This document shows, piece after piece, positions 1 to 10,723 of a DNA stretch of 64,000 nt. Where the stretch lies: NCBI RefSeq assembly GCF_016808095.1, contig NC_068974.1, forward strand, positions 14,880,001-14,944,000, given 5' to 3'. The notes beneath the pieces were generated by a model that searched no databases, had not been told where the DNA came from, and saw nothing but the letters and a program-made list of their open reading frames with translations. The translations under genes and the position numbers were made by a program. This DNA comes from Vigna angularis. Its lineage: Eukaryota > Streptophyta > Magnoliopsida > Fabales > Fabaceae. Every line of letters begins with the position of its first letter. Within the stretch, counting starts at the first letter, position 1.

Positions 1-458
1 TATTTTACATGAGAGAGGTATCTTTCTCTTTGACAGTCTTTTTCATTTTACATGCGAAACAAATATATTATTCCTTTTTAATAATTATGTCCTGTCTACT
101 GTTAATTTCAAGTTGAAGTTTGATTATAAATTATTGCTGTGATAATGTTGACTTTTATTTCTGTTGAGTAATGCTACTTTTATTTCAATCAATATTAAGA
201 TAGAACTTTTTCAATATTATATTTCTATATCCATTCAATTTTTTCCCATATTTAATTCTAAAGATTATGGGTTAGATGGAAGTTGAAAACTAAAAGTTGA
301 AAATGAATTATATTTAGCAAACAGTGGGAGAAAATAATATTCATAACCATATTTTTAGTACTATATTCTAAGGCAACCACCAAGTTTCTTCTCTACTTGG
401 TGGTGGGATCGGCTATATTTTAAAGCAACTAATTTACAATGACTTTTCTTTCATGCAG
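1..458. other. intron-like or intergenic DNA upstream of CTP synthase fragment
   Basis: AT-rich sequence without a convincing coding exon. It ends in a pyrimidine tract and an AG acceptor just before position 459, so at least its right part is probably an intron of the broken CTP synthase gene that follows. Earlier exons of that gene, if present, lie outside the window. Confidence 0.4.
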
Positions 459-1459
459 GGGATATTGAGTCCATGCCTTTTATTGAAGCACTGCTGGAAC
501 CGTATTTATGCAGTTTAATTTGTTAATTTCATGGTTTTGATGGTTTTCTTTTTTTCTTTTTTCTTTTAAAATTGAATTTCATACTTTTGCATTTTAAGTG
601 GTTTAAGTTCATGCAATATCCTAAACCTTTTCCTTTGAATTTATCCTAAAGTGTTTGGGTCTTCAAACTAATTCCTTTATCATTTACAGTGTTGCAGCAG
701 AGCCTAATTTGAAGGAGTCGACTGCAAGGAAAAAAATTTATGACAGATGTGATGAAACTGTGAGTGGCAGACATCTCAAATATGCATCATCTAAAGAAAA
801 AGAAAAAACATGTGCATAGATATTTATTTATCTTAATAGTGGTCAATGTGGAGCTTACAACAATTGTTACGTGCCTCAGGTTAGAATTCCAATGGTGGGA
901 AAATACACAGGCCTTTCAGATGCATATCTTTCTGTTCTGAAGGTAACTTACTCCTAAATTAGTAACTGAACCCTTCTATTTTTTACATAATAATTTCCTC
1001 CTTTTGGATTCTCTACAACTTCTTTTTTATTCAATATGCATACTGAAATATAAAGAGGTGATTACTGATCTATCTACTGCATTACTTATGTTAGTTGACC
1101 TTTTGGTTTTGGTTTTATGCAACCCTCTGACGATTGATTAAAATATATTGCTGCAGGATCCTGAGGCATATAAAGTTGCATGGAATATTTTAAAGGTATT
1201 CCTACTATTTAGACTAAACATATTTATTCCATTTTCAGATCTTTAATATTGATATATATGTTAAAATCTCATATAGTGATATATTATTTATTGGTTTTCT
1301 GTAATTGGACTTATTCTGCAGGGCGATGATGGTGTTCTAGTTCCAAGAGGTTTTGGTGATGGAGGAGTGCAAGGGAAAATTCTTGCGACTAAGTATGCTG
1401 GAGAACATAGTGTTCCATTTTTGGGCATTTGCTTGGGGATGCAAATTGTTGTCAATGAG
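459..1459 (+). pseudogene. CTP synthase gene fragment (broken, multi-exon)
   Basis: Five exon pieces with preserved GT-AG borders match consecutive parts of plant CTP synthase, the cytosolic enzyme that makes CTP from UTP and glutamine. They are: 459-about 495 (DIESMPFIEAL), 690-759 (GVAAEPNLKEST, with G from the preceding exon), 880-942 (VGKYTGLSDAYLSVLK), 1157-1195 (DPEAYKVAWNILK) and 1322-1459 ([16 protein letters not shown], then LGICLGMQ). The last carries the cysteine nucleophile of the glutamine amidotransferase domain. The gene is dead. The first piece runs into unrelated sequence after PFIEAL. The exon expected between SDAYLSVLK and DPEAYK is absent. An in-frame TAG at 1460 ends the last exon, and the rest of the amidotransferase domain is missing. 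The family protein is usually about 550-600 aa. The fragment abuts a CACTA transposon end (to 2068), so it may be transposon-captured. Function is lost in either case. Confidence 0.82.
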
Positions 1460-1724
1460 TAGAGATTTGTTCATGGGTAGACGATGTGAATCAACTACTA
1501 CTGCATCATTTAACACAAGTGTATATGAATCATTTAAATATGCATAATATAAATGATGTATTAAATATTACACTATTTTGAAATGAATTTTATTTTGTTA
1601 GTTTCATTAAATATTTTTATTTGAAGCTATATTGATTATAAATTGATGGAATAAGATGATAATACAAGTATATTATTATAATTTTCAAATGTAATAATTA
1701 ATTTTTTTTAAAAAAAAAACATAT

Positions 1725-2068
1725 ATTATAACGTACTAAACCATGTACGTTATGATACGTTGATCACATATTATAACGTACAAAAATATATACGTAATAA
1801 TAGATCACATATTATAACGTACAAAAATTTCTACGTCATGTTACCTTCCACCTATTATAATGGACAAACGAAAATTTGTCATAATAAACTACGTATATTA
1901 TGACGGATTTTAGAAACTACGTTATAATATGTTCAACATATTATAACGTAAATTTCTACTACGTTATAAAATGCGCAGACTTACTATATCGCCCAGAACT
2001 ATGTCCCCAGTAACTACGTTATAAAAGATCATTTTTGTACGTTATAAAATGTCATTTTTCCACTAGTG
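1725..2068. mobile_element. right end of a CACTA transposon with subterminal ACGTTATA repeats
   Basis: At least eight copies of a motif around TATTATAACGTA, in both orientations, are packed between 1725 and 2060. The tract ends in TTTTTCCACTAGTG at 2055-2068. This layout of short direct and inverted subterminal repeats followed by a CACTA terminus is the signature of one end of an En/Spm (CACTA) element. The matching left end was not securely found. A CACTATTTTG at about 1572 is a weak candidate, and otherwise the left end lies upstream of the window. No clean 3-bp target duplication could be shown. Confidence 0.6.
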
Positions 2069-2599
2069 CCACAACATCGTCTCAATCAAAAAAAATATCC
2101 AATTCAGATTCATTGGCTCATGCTTTAGGAATCCAAGAGCATTGTGGACGCGTTCGCGGTCTAGGTTTGGGTCCTTGCCCATCTAAAGTCTTTGGAGTCA
2201 AAGTTCGTTCTCATAGTGGATCATCTTTAGCTGCCCCTTTTAATGATGAATTACAAACTCAGGTTAATGAATATTTTATCAATTACTTGATTTGTTCCTT
2301 TTATGATTAACTTGTTAGGTATCATTTTTCTTACTTTTTAAATAATTTCATCTGTTATAGGTATCTTCATTGACATCACAAGTCAATGAAATGAAAGATA
2401 TGATAGCATTTATGTTGCAAAATTATCAAGGTCAATTGCCTTCAAAGTTTGCCGTATTTCAACCATCGGTAATAATTGCTAAATTTATTTGTATGATTTT
2501 TTTTTAAATATATAACCAACTAACTATTATGTTATATTGTAGGTATCTGATCAAAGAAGCGTGTCAAACGATGAATGTAATGAAGATCAAGAAAATTAG
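2069..2599 (+). pseudogene. C-terminal exons of a Transposase_24 (PTTA/En-Spm) protein
   Basis: Three exons with GT-AG borders: 2069-2262, 2361-2468 and 2543-2599 (TAG stop at 2597). The first contains LGIQEHCGRVRGLGLGPCPSKVFG, written here as two parts: the EHxGRVRG signature and the following glycine-rich stretch. Plant PTTA/En-Spm transposase-associated proteins (Transposase_24) carry this motif. The second exon encodes a short amphipathic stretch (SQVNEMKDMIAFMLQNY) typical of the coiled C-terminus. The N-terminal part is missing because a different CACTA end (to 2068) sits directly upstream, probably inserted into this gene. The protein accompanies the main transposase and is thought to bind element ends. 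This copy is a remnant. Confidence 0.65.
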
Positions 2600-3382
2600 A
2601 CATGCATGAACAATTAGTTATGTCTCCATTGATATGCAATATATGAATTTTTGAGGATGCAAATATCACCTGCCATCCTTTTAATTGTGTATGTATTGAC
2701 ATGCTAGTATCTTTAAGTGATTTTATTCACATGCACTATGCAGTCACCATAGCAAAATTAGTAACAAGTTTGAGCATGATAGTGTCAATAACTTGATTAG
2801 TAGCTGACATACTCTTTATACTCATCATGACACTGATTACAAATAAGAAATTTGAGAAAATTTGAATTTAGATATCCTATTTTAGCACCTCCTCACCTAC
2901 TTGATTATATTAGAATCTTGTCCTTAATGTTGTATAGTTTTTACTCGTCTTTAATTTAATCACCACATCTTCTTTTAAATCAGTTTTCCCATTCTCAGAT
3001 GTTTTGAAATTAATTTCTTCTGCTAATATAGTCCATAAAAGACATTTTACATTGATCGACAGAACATTTAAAGAAGCACCTACCAAATTGAAAAAGGTGC
3101 ACATAATTTGGTTAAATTGGCCATTTCAATAAAGAAGTAATATATACAAAAAAGAAATTTCTACCAGGTTATCCAGATGAAAGTGTTATGATAGAAAATG
3201 ACAAAGGGAAATATTTCAACAATTTTTTAAGTGTGAAGACAAATTTAAAAAGCAAAAAAGAAATGTTAAGGAACTAAAACTTTAATTTAACCTTTACGTC
3301 TTTAATTATCTAAACATGAAAAACTAATTTGAACTAGAAGCATGGAGTAACAAATGTCACGACCAATAAAAATTTGAGCTAT
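2600..3382. other. AT-rich sequence, nothing recognised
   Basis: No ORF with recognisable similarity, no repeat array and no terminal signature. It is probably degraded 3' flank of the transposon gene before it, or old intergenic DNA. Confidence 0.5.
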
Positions 3383-3656
3383 CACTACATTTCCGACAGT
3401 TTTGTAGGAAATCCCTGGAAATCGTCGGTTAAAAGAAACTCCGGCTATTCCCAACGGTTTGCAAAAACCCCTGGAAATAATGGCGGTTTTTCCATAATCC
3501 CGGGAAATTGTGGCGGTTTCATACAAAACTGCCGGTAGTGCTTAACGACATTGCTTTTCCCCGAGACTTTTGTAATCGGGGAAAACAAATTTTCCAAGGG
3601 TTAAAACCGCCGGAACTCTAAAAATAATCCCTGAAAAAATTATAATTTTTGTAGTG
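3383..3656. mobile_element. 274-bp CACTA-like MITE
   Basis: Begins CACTACATTT at 3383 and ends TTTTTGTAGTG at 3656, so the ends are inverted copies of CACTACA. The interior has GC-richer short inverted repeats around CCGNCNGTTT and GGAAATCCCTGG and no coding capacity. CACTACA termini with non-coding interiors are typical of non-autonomous CACTA elements of legumes. The three flanking bases (TAT and AAA) do not match, so the insertion is old or edited. Its right end coincides with the left edge of the duplicated locus that starts at 3657. Confidence 0.6.
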
Positions 3657-4110
3657 AAAGATGCATATTTTATTTTTTTAATAATGTATTATTTGTTAAT
3701 TTTCAATTATATAATAACGTACATTAATTATAATAAACAATTGGTTTGTTATAATTAATGTTAATGATAATTAATTGATAATATAAGATACTGTACGTTT
3801 TATATATAATGATTTGACTATAACTATTCAACGTTAGACTTCGGAAAGAGTTTTAATTAAGTGATTTAAGAACTAGTATTTCACACCATATAAATTATAT
3901 TGAATATAGGATATATATTTGGATTACAATGTTAAAGAAAACCTAATAATATTCTAAAATTTCTTATAAAATATTTTATTTTTAATATTTTTATTATGAT
4001 ATAACAATAAAAAGAAATAGATAAAGGGTTTTGGAATATTTTTTTTAAATATCACTAAAATTAATTTTAATTTGTTACAAAATCACTAGGAGTTAATGAA
4101 TTAGAAATAG

Positions 4111-4482
4111 TATAACACCCCAAATTCTCACACTCAAATTTAATAGATAATATAATTATTGTACATTTATTTTACTATCATGTCTCACGCATATAAAGAG
4201 TGCATACTGAAAAATACATTATGCTTTCAAACATCACATAAAACACTCATATTTTTTTTTCTTTCTTAAACTATTCTTCATTTTTTTGCTGCCTCCTGCT
4301 TAACTTGTATTGATTCAGAAGTCGTTCCCTCAACCTCTGTATAACATATACATTATACGATGATCGCAAAAATAAGATTTTCGACACAAACTAAAAAGTA
4401 ACATGCAACTATTATTATACATAATACATTCACCATTATTATACATAATACACCATTCTAAAAAGGAGACAGTAACACTATT
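4111..4482. repeat. remnant of an old Tekay-family LTR (left part)
   Basis: Starts TATAACACCCCAAATTCTCACAC and contains blocks recognisably related to the Tekay LTR next door: a block like CTCCTGCTTAACTTG, then TATAACATATACATTATACGATG, then ATCGCAAAAATAAGATTTTC. It continues at 12572-about 12650 on the other side of the Tekay insertion. It is therefore an older, degraded LTR into which a younger relative inserted. The copy-2 counterpart is 16713-16884 plus 51251-about 51500, split by the Tat-like element. Confidence 0.6.
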
Positions 4483-6415
4483 TGTAACACCCCAAAAAAA
4501 AAAATTTCTAAACATCTCACACACAAATTATTTCATTAAAAATAAAAACCTCGTACAATATTACAATCATCAATTTAGGAGTAGTATAGTTCGTACTGGA
4601 AATACATTATTTTTTTTTTAACATCATTACAACACTCCTAAATTTATTTATTTATTTCTTTAAACTACTCTTCATTTTTTTGCTGCTTCCTCCTTCACTT
4701 GAATTGGTTTGGACGTTGTTCCGGCATCTGCTCCCGTATAACATAAACGTTATACGATCATCGCAAAAATAAGATTTTCCGGCACAAACAAACAAGTAAG
4801 GGTGAGCTACCATGCAACATTCAAAGAAAAGCATTACACTATTATCATACGTAATACATTCACCATATGTTCATGCAAGATGCAATTATCATACTAGACT
4901 CTATTATCCGGATATAATGTTGATGGAAGTCTCGGGTGGTCATGCACTTGTGGTGACATCAACAACATAGTTATGGCCAAATATAATATATCACATCACC
5001 CACAAGGTTAGTCCATTAACGTCTATGAACATAGACTAGGACCTCCTACTACTCTCACCATATAACACATCCTTCTCTAATTGAGACTGGACAATTATTA
5101 GAGTTTTAGGATAACCACCAACAACAGGACCCTCAACATCAACATATACACTAATACCATACCAATATAGAATCTCTCCATGACACTCATATCATGCTCA
5201 TATTCCCCAACTCATATCATACTATTACAAAATCTCCTCATAAAACTCATATCATGTTCAGATTCATAATTTCATATCAACATCATAAAATACATTCAAC
5301 ACAGAAATCATAACAGATAAATATATTACAAACAAATTAACAATAATAAAATGTTACTATAAATGGTCACCGGAGAAGAATCAAATGTTTGACAATCATT
5401 AAAATAAACTTAATAAAAATTCTTGGGGAAACAAGAAGTTGAATCAGGTAGAGCCGGTTAGACAACTTCTTATCCTTTTAGGAAGATGCAATAAAAATTA
5501 AATAGAACAATAAAAGTTTTGGGGAAACAAGAAGTTGAATCTGACAGAGCCGGTTAGACAACTTCTAATCCTTCCAAAAATAAAAACGAATAAGGAAAAC
5601 AATATAAAGTATGGGGAAACAAGAAGTTGAATCTGGCAGAGCCGGTTAGACAACTTCTAATCCATCCAAAAATACAAAAATAAACAATTAATAGCATACA
5701 TATGGCATAACATAATCAACATCACATTTTACAACTATCATACTTGGATCTAAACACAGAAGCATGTTCTCATCCAAAATTCAAAATCATACAGAAACAA
5801 AATACTTCACATTCAAGATTTAAGATCAACCAAAAGCAACATATACAAGACTCAAAATAATACCAAACAAAATGTAACTCCCCTTACCTCTATTCCAGAC
5901 TTAATTTCCTCCTCTGAAACAGTTCTCCGAAAACTTCCAGAATTCCCCCTTTGCAACTAAAAATTCCTCCAACTCTCTTCTCTCACAAATTTTTCTATAA
6001 TTTTGGTGTATGTTTCAGCCTTCCCTCCCTTGCTATTTATAGCCAAAAAAAATTTTACTATTCATTTTTTTACTATTTATTTTTACTATTCATTTACTAT
6101 TACAAAAATATTATTTTAATCACCATTTGCTAAATTCTTATCTTTGATGATTCAATTCTACGTGGAGTGTTTATCTCATCCACAATTTAATTAATTTTTT
6201 TTTACTATTCACTTTTTTTTTACTATTTACTTTTTTTTTACTATTCACTTTTTTTTAAACCTCTAAAATTACTCCAATCCTTTATCTTAAATTGTTAATT
6301 TTTCTGATCATAAATTTTATTATTAATTTTATTTTCTACCTTTAAAATTATTACTACAAAAAAAATAATTGATATTATTTATTACAATAGATAACATTTT
6401 TTTTTGGACTTTACA
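4483..6415 (-). repeat. Tekay-like element, 3' LTR (left copy)
   Basis: 1,933-bp long terminal repeat, TG...CA bounded. It is about 90 bp longer than its partner, mainly because the T-rich stretch near 6190-6350 was rearranged in the right copy. It contains three spaced copies of a hairpin-forming block (5424-5670). The element's polypurine tract lies just inside at about 6416-6428 (minus strand GTTGGAGAGAA before TGTAAAG). Confidence 0.9.
5424..5670. repeat. triplicated hairpin block inside the Tekay LTR
   Basis: Three copies, about 94 bp apart, of a roughly 55-bp block starting TTGGGGAAACAAGAAGTTG and ending AGACAACTTCT. AGAAGTTG near the start and CAACTTCT near the end are inverse complements, so each block can fold into an 8-bp stem with a loop of about 21 nt. 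The same three blocks recur in the right LTR at about 11664-11912. Role unknown. Confidence 0.75.
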
Positions 6416-6456
6416 TTCTCTCCAACAACAAATTTCGACCTCGAAAATTCTACACT

Positions 6457-9400
6457 TCATAAAAAAAGATGGGGATAAGAATGTTTTACATCATCTTCTA
6501 ATTCCCATGTAGAATCACATGTTTTCCTATCCCAAACTACCCTGACTAAGTTGATAGTTTTCCCTCTAAGCTCCTTTGATCATCATATGACTTTTGTCTA
6601 CTCTACGAAGCCTTCATTCTTTCTCGTATCAACTTTACTTTGTCTGTGGTCTATTGTAGTAATTCAGGTCCTATCAGAGCCTTTTCACCGTCCTGGTACC
6701 AGCATAGAGGAGTTCGACATCGTCTTCCATACAGAGCCTCGTAAGGTGCCATTCCAATACTAGCATGAAAGCTATTGTTGTATGTGAATTCCACTAGAGG
6801 AAGTACTTCATCCCAACTACCCAGATGATCCAATACACACGTTCTGAGTAGGTCTTCTAACGATTGGATGGTTCTTTCAGATTGTCCATCGATTTGGGGA
6901 TGATACGCAGAACTCATTCGTAACTTGCTGTCCATAGCTTCCTGTAGAGTTTGCCAGAATCTAGAAGTGAATCTTGGGTCTCGATTTGACACAATGCTTG
7001 AAGGGACGCCATGCAATCTTACTATCTCTTTTATGTACAGTTGTGCGAACTTAGCCATTGACATTCTCAGATTTATTGCTAAAAAGTGAGTAGTTTTTGT
7101 CAATCGGTCAATGATAACCCAGATAGAATCATTACCTCTTATTGTCCGTGGTAAATGGGTGACGAAATCCATAGCAATGCTATCTCATTTCCATTCTGGT
7201 ATGTCTAATTGTTGTAGCAATCCTCCAAGTCTCTGATGTTCCACTTTTTCCTTCTGACAAATTAAACAAGCCGCTACAAATTGTGCTACTTCCTTCTTCA
7301 TTCCTGGCCACCAAAAGGACTCCTTGAGATCTTGATACATTTTAGTCATACCAGGATGTATGCTAAAACGACTTTTGTGTCCTTCTTCAAAGATTAGCCT
7401 TTTTATATCTGCATTGTCTGGTACACATATTCTACTTCTAAATCTTAATACATCATCAGATCCTAGCCTAAATTCTTTAGCCTTATCTGTACCGATCATT
7501 TTTGTTATCTTTTTCAAGCCAAGATCCCACAATTGCTTCTCTTTAATTAAAATAAGAAAATCACTAGATATAGTTAGACTACTACATCTAATGAAATCTT
7601 CTCCAAACTCCATCTGTAACTTCAGGTCTCTGAACTTCTCCACCAACTCCTGTTCTTTGATCATCATATGAGAAACATGAATTGCCTTTCTACTCAAAGC
7701 ATCGGCTACCACGTTTTCTTTTCCTGGATGATATAGGAGGTCGAAATCATAATCCTTCAAGAATTCCATCCACCGTCTTTGCCTCATATTCAGCTCCTTT
7801 TGGTCGAATAAGTACTTCAAGCTTTTGTGATCGCTGAATACTTGAAATTGAGCTCCATAGAGATAGTGCCGCCAAATCTTCAAGGAAAATACCACCGCTG
7901 CCAATTCCAAATCATGAGTAGGATAGTTCTTCTCATGAGTCTTTAATTGTCTTGAAGCGTATGCCACCACTCTTCTTTCTTGCATGAGCACACAACCTAA
8001 TCCCTGATGAGAAGCATCACAATAAACTTCAAACTTTTTACTTGGTTCAGGGATTACCAAAACCGGTGCACTAGTCAGCTTCTGCTTCAGCTCCAAAAAA
8101 CTCTTCTCACACTTATCCGTTCAGACAAAAGGTTGATCTTTACGAGTTAGTTGTGTTAAAGGCGCTACTATTCTAGAGAAACTCTCTATAAACCTTCTAT
8201 AGTAGCCAGCTAATCCCACAAAACTCCTTATTTTTTTTATAGTCTTTGGTCTTTCCCACTGCAACACTGCTTCAACTTTTGTTGGATCCACTGCTATGCC
8301 TTGAGATGATATAACATGTCCTAAGAATTTCACTTCTTGCATCCAAAACTCGCATTTTGACATCTTTGCATACAATTTCTTCTCCCTCAAGATCCCAAGG
8401 ATGGTCCTTAAGTGTTCAACATGTTCTGCTTGAGTCTTAGAATAGATAAGTATGCCATCTATAAAGACTACGACAAACTTGTTTAGGAATGGTCGAAAGA
8501 TTCTGTTCATGAAATCCATGAATAGAGCTGGAGCATTAGTTACACCGAACGACATAACTACATACTCGTAGTGTCCGTATCTGGATCTAAAAGCGGTCTT
8601 CTGTACATCTTCTGGCTTCACCAAAATTTGATGATATCCAGACCTGAGATCTATCTTTGAAAACACCTGAGCTCCATGCAACTGGTGCAGCAGATCATCA
8701 ATCCTAGGTAGAGGATATTTGTTCTTGATGGTTAGTTTGTTCAACTGTCTGTAGTAGATACACAATCTAGAGCTTCCATCCTTCTTCTTTACCAACAGTA
8801 CAGGTGCTCCCCAAGGTGACACACTTGGTTGAATAAATTGCTTCTCCATTAGTTCTTCAATTTGCTTCTTCAATTCAATTAACTCCGCCAGAGCCATTCG
8901 ATATGGGGCTACTGATACTGGTCCAGCTCCGGGTATTAAATCAATGGAGAATTCTATTTCTCGTTGAGGAGGCAATCTTGGTACTTCTTCTGGGAACACA
9001 TCACTAAACTCATTAACTATAGGAATATCAAGATTTTGTTCATTTTTCTCGACTTCCACATGAGTCAAGATAACGAAACACGAAGATCCTTCTTTGACTT
9101 CCTTTAACACTTGTTGTATTGACAACAATTTCGCTTCTTCAGGATTAGGGAAAATCAACTCCTTTTTGCTACAATCAATAAGGATACGATTGACAGATAA
9201 CCAATCCATTCCTAAGATTACATCTAAACCTTGTAAGGGTAAAGATATAAGATGTACTTTGAACCTACGTCCTTCTATAACTATCGGACATTGAGGACAC
9301 ATCCTCGATGTTTTTATCAATTTAGAGGCTGGTGCAGATACCATGAGATCATATTGTAACTCTCTCACGGGTAGGTTCAACTCTTGAATAAGAGTTTCAG

Positions 9401-10610
9401 ACAAAAAGGAGTGTGTCGCTCCAGAGTCAAATAGCACATTCAACTCTCTACCAGCTATCATACAACATCCAATGATGAGATTACCTGATTTTGCAGCTTC
9501 TGCTCCAGTCAAAGCATAGACCCTTCCAGTTGCTTGGGGCCTATTGTCAGTCCTTCTCTGTTGAATCGGTTGTTGAGGTTGAGTTGCTTCTCTTTTAGAG
9601 GGACAGTTTCTAGCAAAATGTCCTTCTGCTCCGCAAAGGAAACATTTGATGTGTGAAATAACTTGTGGACAAACGCTCTTGAGATGAGGTCCTCCGCAAA
9701 CGTAACATCGGATTATTTTATGTTGGGGTTGCTCTTGATGAGGATTCCTTTGAGGTTGCGGTCTTTCATTAGGACGGATCCTTATGTTCTGTCCAACTCG
9801 TGACCCAGATGGTCCTCCTATCCTTGGTGACTTCTGAACTTCAATCTCACTTATTAACCTTTCCACAGCTTTGGCATGTTCCACTAAAGCAGCAAACTCC
9901 TTAATAGCTAAAGGATTCACAGCTAGTTGAATGTTTGCTCTCAATCCATTTTTGAATTTCCTGCACCTCCATTCTTCATTTGACGGTTGGGTGTAGAAAC
10001 GAACCAAGTGTTTGAACCTGTCTGCATAATCAGCTACGGATTTGTTGCCTTGCACCAGTTGCTAGAACTCCACCTCTTTCAAATGTCTCACACTGTCCGG
10101 AAAGTACTCAGCATAAAACTTACTCTTAAAAATTTCCCAAGTCATAATCTCACCACCTTCCTCCAATACTAGCTTTGTGTTGTTCCACCAGTGTACTGCT
10201 TCCCCAGATAGTTGATACTCAGAGTATGCCAACCTAATTTCGGGTGGACACCTCTTTGCTTCAAATATCTTTTCCATGTTCCTTATCCAGAGATCAGCCT
10301 CATCCGGACTTGTTTTCCCATTAAAAATAGTTGGACGATGTTGCAGAAAATTTTCTAAGCTCCATTCCCGAACTCTCTGAGGTTGAGCTTCCACATGGGT
10401 GCCATTCTCGGCTAGTTGTCTTAAGGTTTCCACATGTTGTCTTTGGCTTGCTTCAGAATTTAGTCTGACCGTTTCTAACTGTTGTAGGGCCGTTGCGTGC
10501 TGTTGCATTAAAGCAGCTCCTTGTTGTTGAAGAGCGGATACGATAGATTCTAAAGCCCTTGCAAGGCTGGGTACCTCAGGGGTTTCACGGTTGGGTTGTC
10601 TACGAGCCAT
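6457..10610 (-). pseudogene. Tekay-like gag-pol polyprotein, inactivated
   Basis: One reading frame from ATG at 10610 to the chromodomain tail, broken by stops. Gag is 10610 to about 9500, with two CCHC knuckles ([13 protein letters not shown] and [14 protein letters not shown]). Next come a protease (FDSGATHS), RT (about 9000-8150), RNase H ([11 protein letters not shown]), and integrase with an HHCC region, AMDFV, SNRDPRF and GQSER. The order and the [10 protein letters not shown] motif fit the Tekay/Del clade. Damage: TAG at 10059-10061, and TGA at 8118-8120 and 7182-7184 where the family has Trp. A further TAG lies at 6648-6650. The RT catalytic FIDD reads FIDG near 8450, and CIDYRQ reads CIYYRQ. 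Several hundred bases are deleted between the integrase end and a chromodomain tail (VVWDRKTCDSTWELE, 6570-6457). The frame is otherwise continuous, so inactivation was mainly by point mutation. Confidence 0.9.
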
Positions 10611-10706
10611 TTCTCTCTGTTCACATAGAGAATTATTGTTATTATGAGTTATAATATGAGTTTGTAGGATTAATCCAGAACTCTTAGGTCGTCTTAAGGA
10701 CGAACC

Positions 10707-10718
10707 GCTCTGATACCA
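10707..10718 (-). other. primer binding site of the Tekay-like element
   Basis: Minus strand TGGTATCAGAGC, complementary to the 3' end of initiator tRNA-Met, five bases inside the right LTR. It fixes the element's direction as right to left. Confidence 0.9.
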
Positions 10719-10723
10719 CTAAA

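Noticed and set aside
1571..2068. Complete small CACTA element starting at CACTATTTTG
   Set aside because: The left terminus matches the right one poorly and the 3-bp flanks differ, so only the right end is annotated.
10707..10718. tRNA-Met gene fragments at the primer sites
   Set aside because: Only 12-15 bases complementary to the tRNA 3' end, placed exactly inside LTRs, so they are primer binding sites.
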